DNA of 64,000 nucleotides from assembly GCA_001048675.1 (NCBI GenBank), contig CCKK01000020.1, positions 248,001 to 312,000 of the forward strand, given 5' to 3'. Source of the stretch: Vibrio diabolicus. GTDB lineage: Bacteria; Pseudomonadota; Gammaproteobacteria; Enterobacterales; Vibrionaceae. Under the pieces are notes generated by a model, which was not told where the DNA came from, did not search any database, and saw only the letters and a list, made by a program, of their open reading frames with translations. The translations under genes were made by a program, and so were the position numbers. This document shows, piece after piece, positions 59,754-64,000 of this stretch; position 1 is the stretch's first letter, and every line of letters begins with the position of its first letter.

Positions 59754-61325
59754 GTGAATATTCTCGGATACGCGCAGAAGTTAGGTAAAGCTCTTATGCT
59801 TCCTATTGCGACTTTGCCAATCGCAGGCTTGTTACTGCGCTTGGGCCAGCCGGATGTTTTTGACATCGCATTTATGGCACAAGCAGGTAACTCAATCTTT
59901 TCTAACCTTCCATTGTTGTTTGGCCTTGGTATTGCGATCGGTCTATCTAAAGACGGTCAAGGTGCAGCTGGCCTTGCTGGTGCAGTTGCGTACTTTGTAC
60001 TGACAGCGACAGCGTCAACAATTGATGCATCAGTAAACATGTCGTTCTTTGGTGGTATCATCGCAGGTATTATTGCTGGCCACTCTTACAACGCTTTCCA
60101 TGCTACACGTCTTCCTGAGTGGCTTGCTTTCTTCTCTGGTAAACGTTTAGTGCCGATTATGGCAGGTCTATTCGCTTTAGTTGCTGGTGCAGTTGGTGGC
60201 ATTGTATGGCCAACAATTCAAGGTGGTCTAGATGCGCTTGCTCATGGCATCTCAACTTCTGGCGCTATTGGTCAGTTTATCTACGGTACACTGAACCGAG
60301 CCCTTATTCCTGTAGGTCTACACCACGTACTTAACTCATTCTTCTGGTTTGGCATGGGGTCTTGTCAAGAAGTGCTAGTAACTGGTGCAAATGCTGCGGG
60401 TCAAGCGCTTCCTGCTCTACAACAACTGTGTGTTGACCCTGCGCTAGCGAAAACGCTTGTGGCTGGTCAAACTCATACATTTGAATTCGCTAACTCTGTC
60501 ACTCCTGAAATCACTGCAACAGTGAAGGAAGTAACTGAAACAGTTAAATCTGGTGACCTACACCGTTTCTTCGGCGGCGATAAGAGCGCTGGTGTGTTCA
60601 TGAACGGTTTCTTCCCAGTAATGATGTTCGGTCTACCTGGTGCGGCGCTTGCTATGTACCTAGCGGCTCCTGCTGAGAAACGCAGCCAAGTTGGTGGTGC
60701 ATTGTTCTCTGTTGCATTCTGTTCATTCCTAACTGGTATCACAGAGCCTCTAGAGTTCATGTTCGTATTCCTAGCGCCTGCACTATACGCGATTCACGCA
60801 GTGTTCACTGGTCTGTCGCTTGTTGTTGCGAACATGCTTGGTACGCTACACGGCTTCACATTCTCAGCTGGTCTAATTGACTACTTGTTGAACTACGGTC
60901 TAGCAACTAAACCGCTACTACTTGGTGCAGTTGGTCTTGGCTTTGGTGCTCTATACTTCTTCACATTCAGCTTCGCAATCCGCGCATTCAACTTGAAATC
61001 GCCTGGTCGTGAAGATGACGACAGCGAAGCAGCAGCGCCTGCTGGTGAGAAGAAAAGTGGTGACCTAGCTCGCCAATACTTAAAAGCACTTGGCGGTCAT
61101 GACAACCTAACTTCAATCGACGCATGTATCACTCGACTACGCTTGACGCTAAAAGATCGTTCAGTCGCTGATGAGGAAGTACTGAAGAAATTGGGTGCGA
61201 AAGGTGTGGTTAAACTTGGTGAAAACAACCTTCAAGTTATCCTTGGCCCTCTAGCTGAAATCGTTGCTGGCGAAATGAAAGCAATCGGTGCTAATGAAGA
61301 CCTATCGAATGTAAAATTGCCTTAA
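59754..61325 (+). CDS. nagE: PTS N-acetylglucosamine transporter NagE, EIICB
   Basis: Imports and phosphorylates GlcNAc. 523 residues starting at GTG 59754. EIIC membrane domain (about 1-420; LPIAGLLLRLGQP, GLSKDGQGAAGLAGAVAYFV, HHVLNSFFWFG, GITEPLEFMFVF) and a C-terminal EIIB with the phospho-cysteine C458 (SIDACITRLRLTL). The EIIA domain present in E. coli NagE is absent, so phosphate must come from a separate EIIA such as Crr in this window. CRP and possible NagC sites lie upstream. Confidence 0.95.
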   Translation: MNILGYAQKLGKALMLPIATLPIAGLLLRLGQPDVFDIAFMAQAGNSIFSNLPLLFGLGIAIGLSKDGQGAAGLAGAVAYFVLTATASTIDASVNMSFFGGIIAGIIAGHSYNAFHATRLPEWLAFFSGKRLVPIMAGLFALVAGAVGGIVWPTIQGGLDALAHGISTSGAIGQFIYGTLNRALIPVGLHHVLNSFFWFGMGSCQEVLVTGANAAGQALPALQQLCVDPALAKTLVAGQTHTFEFANSVTPEITATVKEVTETVKSGDLHRFFGGDKSAGVFMNGFFPVMMFGLPGAALAMYLAAPAEKRSQVGGALFSVAFCSFLTGITEPLEFMFVFLAPALYAIHAVFTGLSLVVANMLGTLHGFTFSAGLIDYLLNYGLATKPLLLGAVGLGFGALYFFTFSFAIRAFNLKSPGREDDDSEAAAPAGEKKSGDLARQYLKALGGHDNLTSIDACITRLRLTLKDRSVADEEVLKKLGAKGVVKLGENNLQVILGPLAEIVAGEMKAIGANEDLSNVKLP

Positions 61326-61349
61326 TTACATCGAACTGATATCTGACTA

Positions 61350-61378
61350 AAGACCTCCCTCGGGAGGTTCTTTTTTTG
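61350..61378 (+). terminator. Terminator of nagE
   Basis: AGACCTCCC / GGGAGGTTCT stem followed by T7. Confidence 0.88.
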
Positions 61379-61562
61379 TTTTGGCACTTTGAATCTGCTG
61401 TGCTTTCGCACTAACTCGATAAATATTGTCGTTTTAGCGCGAGTTCTTGTTGTCTAATTGCTTAGAATTGTGGATCATTAGAAACAATGTACTCTGCAAA
61501 ACCATACTTGGATGCAGAGTTCCGTTTTCTCTGACAATACTAATATTTTTGAGGTGCTATAG

Positions 61563-63233
61563 ATGAGTGAAGCTGATGCTCGTCCATCAAACTTTATTCG
61601 CCAGATCATTGATAAAGATCTAGCGGATGGTAAACACACTAGCGTGCATACTCGATTCCCGCCGGAGCCAAATGGCTACCTGCATATCGGTCATGCTAAG
61701 TCTATCTGTTTGAACTTCGGTATTGCTCAGGACTACCAGGGTCAATGTAATCTACGTTTCGACGATACGAACCCTGAAAAAGAAGACATCGAATACGTTG
61801 AGTCTATCAAGAAAGATGTAAACTGGTTGGGCTTTGAGTGGAGTGGTGAAGTATGTTACTCATCAAACTACTTCGATAAGCTTTACGAATATGCAATTGA
61901 ATTGATTAACAAAGGCTTAGCGTATGTAGATGAGCTAAGTCCAGAGCAGATTCGTGAATACCGTGGCACGCTAAAGGCGCCAGGTAAACCAAGCCCATAC
62001 CGTGACCGTTCTGTTGAAGAGAACTTAGCGTTATTTGAAAAAATGCGCGCTGGTGAATTTGAAGAAGGTAAAGCGTGTCTTCGTGCCAAGATTGACATGG
62101 GTTCTTCATTCATGGTTATGCGCGATCCAGTTTTATACCGTGTGCGTTTTGCTACGCACCACCAAACTGGTGATAAGTGGTGCATTTACCCAATGTACGA
62201 CTTCACGCACTGTATCTCTGATGCATTAGAAGGCATTACACACTCTATCTGTACGCTTGAGTTTATGGATAACCGTCGTCTGTACGACTGGGTTCTGGAC
62301 AACATCACGATCGAAAGCCGTCCACATCAGTACGAGTTTAGTCGCCTAAACCTTGAATACACGGTGATGTCTAAGCGTAAGCTTAATCAACTCGTCACTG
62401 AAAAACTGGTTAACGGTTGGGATGACCCACGTATGCCAACAGTCTCAGGTCTGCGTCGTCGTGGCTTCACGCCAGCATCTATCCGTGAGTTCTGTAAGCG
62501 TATTGGTGTAACGAAGCAAGAAAATATGATCGAGTTTAGCTCATTAGAATCTTGTATTCGTGATGACCTAAACGAGAACGCTCCGCGTGCAATGGCTGTG
62601 CTGGATCCTGTTAAAGTTGTTATCGAAAACTTTGAAGAAGGTGCAGTAGAAAACTTGACGGTTGCTAATCACCCAAACAAACCAGAGATGGGTGTGCGTG
62701 AAGTACCATTCACTCGTGAGTTGTGGATTGAGCGTGAAGACTTCCGTGAAGAGGCGAACAAAAAGTACAAGCGTTTAGTGCTAGGTAAAGAAGTTCGCTT
62801 ACGTGGTGCTTACGTGATCAAAGCAGAGCGCGTTGAAAAAGATGCCGAAGGCAACATCACGACTATCTTCTGTTCTTACGATGCAGACACACTAGGTAAG
62901 AACCCGGCTGATGGCCGTAAAGTAAAAGGTGTGATTCATTGGGTATCAGCTGATAAAGCATTACCAGCGGAAATCCGTCTGTACGATCGTCTATTTACGG
63001 TTCCAAACCCGGGTGCAGCAGAAGACTTTGCTTCTACAATCAACCCTGAATCATTAGTTGTGATCAATGGTTTTGTAGAGCCTAGCTTAGCGTCAGCAGT
63101 AGCAGAAAAAGGCTACCAGTTTGAGCGTATGGGTTACTTCTGCGCAGACTCGAAAGATTCTTCAGCAGATAAACTAGTATTCAACCGCACGGTTGGTCTA
63201 CGTGATACTTGGGCAAAAATTGAGAACCAATAA
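61563..63233 (+). CDS. glnS: Glutamine--tRNA ligase
   Basis: Charges tRNA-Gln. 556 residues. Class I motifs: HIGH at 41-44 ([16 protein letters not shown]) and the KMSKS variant VMSKRK near residue 270. The bacterial tRNA-binding domain and C-terminal anticodon-binding beta-barrels follow ([36 protein letters not shown]). A GAGG site lies 11 bases before ATG. It is convergent with fur. Confidence 0.97.
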   Translation: MSEADARPSNFIRQIIDKDLADGKHTSVHTRFPPEPNGYLHIGHAKSICLNFGIAQDYQGQCNLRFDDTNPEKEDIEYVESIKKDVNWLGFEWSGEVCYSSNYFDKLYEYAIELINKGLAYVDELSPEQIREYRGTLKAPGKPSPYRDRSVEENLALFEKMRAGEFEEGKACLRAKIDMGSSFMVMRDPVLYRVRFATHHQTGDKWCIYPMYDFTHCISDALEGITHSICTLEFMDNRRLYDWVLDNITIESRPHQYEFSRLNLEYTVMSKRKLNQLVTEKLVNGWDDPRMPTVSGLRRRGFTPASIREFCKRIGVTKQENMIEFSSLESCIRDDLNENAPRAMAVLDPVKVVIENFEEGAVENLTVANHPNKPEMGVREVPFTRELWIEREDFREEANKKYKRLVLGKEVRLRGAYVIKAERVEKDAEGNITTIFCSYDADTLGKNPADGRKVKGVIHWVSADKALPAEIRLYDRLFTVPNPGAAEDFASTINPESLVVINGFVEPSLASAVAEKGYQFERMGYFCADSKDSSADKLVFNRTVGLRDTWAKIENQ

Positions 63234-63256
63234 TCTCGATTAATGCAAAAGCCGAT

Positions 63257-63289
63257 AAAAATGCCAGCAAATGCTGGCATTTTTTTATT
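63257..63289 (+). terminator. Terminator of glnS
   Basis: AAAATGCCAGCA / TGCTGGCATTTT stem with T7. Confidence 0.9.
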
Positions 63290-63475
63290 TCTCATTATCG
63301 TAATGCGGCGGTTATAGGTAGTGTAGGGAGTTGCTTAAGAACGAGGGACGTTTGATAAATGTTCGGTTTGGAGGTAAAACAATGATGTTTATTAAGGTTT
63401 GAATTGGTAAGTCTAATCGACGCTTTACAAAAGTTGGTACGGCAATTCAGCTATTGAAAGATATCGCCCTCAGAA

Positions 63476-63507
63476 ACAAAAAACGCCAGCATGAGCTGAC
63501 GTTTATT
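63476..63507 (-). terminator. Terminator of fur
   Basis: On the minus strand AACGTCAGC / GCTGGCGTT (one G-U pair) with a TCAT loop and a T6 tail. Confidence 0.85.
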
Positions 63508-63523
63508 TTAAATCAACAAACCG

Positions 63524-63973
63524 TTATTTTTTTGGTTTGTGTGCATCTGGATTGTCTTTACAACCACCATCACTGCACTTGCCGTACAAGTATAAGCTGT
63601 GGTTTGTTAGCGTGACATTGTACTTAGCTGCAATCTCTTTTTGACGTTCTTCAATAAGATCGTCAGAAAATTCAATTACCTCACCACAGTCTAGGCACAC
63701 TAGATGGTCGTGGTGATGTTGAGTCGATAATTCGAAGACTGACTTACCACCTTCAAAGTGGTGACGAGTTACAATACCAGCATCATCGAATTGGTTTAGA
63801 ACTCGGTAAACAGTTGCTAGGCCAATCTCTTCACCTAGATCAATCAACTTTTTGTACAAATCTTCAGCACTGATGTGCTGGCAGTCTGGCTGCTGAAGTA
63901 CTTCTAGAATTTTTAGCCTTGGAAGGGTTACTTTTAAACCCGCATCCTTCAGCGCCTGATTATTATCTGACAT
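63524..63973 (-). CDS. fur: Ferric uptake regulator Fur
   Basis: Iron-dependent repressor. 149 residues: winged helix (about 1-80; TLPRLKILEVLQQPDCQHIS, LATVYRVLNQFDDAGIVTRH) and a metal/dimer domain with the HHHDH metal motif, CLDCGEVIEF zinc cysteines and a second C-terminal pair (GKCSDGGCKDN). Only 27 bases of its upstream region are in the window, so the promoter lies outside. It is convergent with glnS. Confidence 0.97.
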   Translation of the reverse strand: MSDNNQALKDAGLKVTLPRLKILEVLQQPDCQHISAEDLYKKLIDLGEEIGLATVYRVLNQFDDAGIVTRHHFEGGKSVFELSTQHHHDHLVCLDCGEVIEFSDDLIEERQKEIAAKYNVTLTNHSLYLYGKCSDGGCKDNPDAHKPKK

Positions 63974-64000
63974 ATACTTTCCCGTTGGATCATCTGCAGC

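Overview
The window is a chromosome-1 type segment of a marine Vibrio, most like the Harveyi clade (V. parahaemolyticus / V. alginolyticus relatives). The evidence is the polar-flagellum cluster flgOP/flgT-flgN-flgM-flgA-cheV-cheR-flgBCDEFGHIJKL followed by several flagellins, toxRS beside htpG, and the same neighbour order as other vibrios (crr-ptsI-ptsH-cysK-cysZ-zipA-ligA-porin, and asnB ... nagC-nagA | nagE-glnS-fur). No prophage, IS element, CRISPR array or rRNA operon was seen. There is one tRNA (Arg, anticodon CCT).

Layout. 1-2.2 kb: end of gltX and an OmpA-type protein. 2.3-3.2 kb: a hypothetical protein and tRNA-Arg. 3.3-24.9 kb: the polar flagellar block, covering H-ring proteins (FlgT, FlgO, FlgP), the anti-sigma factor FlgM and its partner FlgN, FlgA, chemotaxis proteins CheV and CheR, rod/hook/ring/junction genes flgB-flgL, then flagellins flaC, a scrambled flaD and flaE. 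Sigma-54 type -24/-12 elements precede flgT, cheV, flgB, flgF, flgK and flaC. Sigma-28 type elements precede flgM and the first flaD fragment. 25-35 kb: general PTS genes (EIIA-Glc, EI, HPr), cysteine synthesis and sulfate uptake, division protein ZipA, DNA ligase, an OprD-like porin and two tandem small secreted proteins. 36-40.6 kb: nfeD-qmcA, ybbN, a 21-codon mini-ORF with its own terminator, an SDR enzyme and a YfcH-type epimerase. 40.9-43.1 kb: a tightly overlapping four-gene operon of two DUF1538 membrane proteins, a PII-like protein and a CBS-pair protein. 43.3-46.7 kb: small housekeeping genes, a TSUP permease and toxS-toxR. 46.9-53.2 kb: htpG, adk, hemH, a peptide transporter and rfaH. 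53.3-64 kb: asnB, a KefB-type antiporter, the N-acetylglucosamine genes nagC-nagA and nagE, glnS and fur. NagE here lacks an EIIA domain, so it would need the Crr, PtsI and PtsH proteins encoded earlier in the window.

Sequence quality. Six genes (flgA, cheR, ptsI, qmcA, the yfcH-like gene, hemH) are each broken by one added or missing base in a same-base run. Restoring that base gives a full-length family-typical protein each time. Essential or core genes are among them, so homopolymer sequencing error is the likely cause. The flaD region is different: it holds duplicated and deleted blocks with three clean junctions, and is either a real flagellin rearrangement or a misassembly among similar flagellin genes.

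The best candidate for an undescribed system is the DUF1538-DUF1538-PII-CBS operon, which looks like a two-subunit membrane transporter with two cytoplasmic nucleotide-sensing subunits. Secondary candidates are the 21-codon membrane mini-protein unit at 38.5 kb and the tandem small secreted cysteine proteins at 35.2-35.65 kb.
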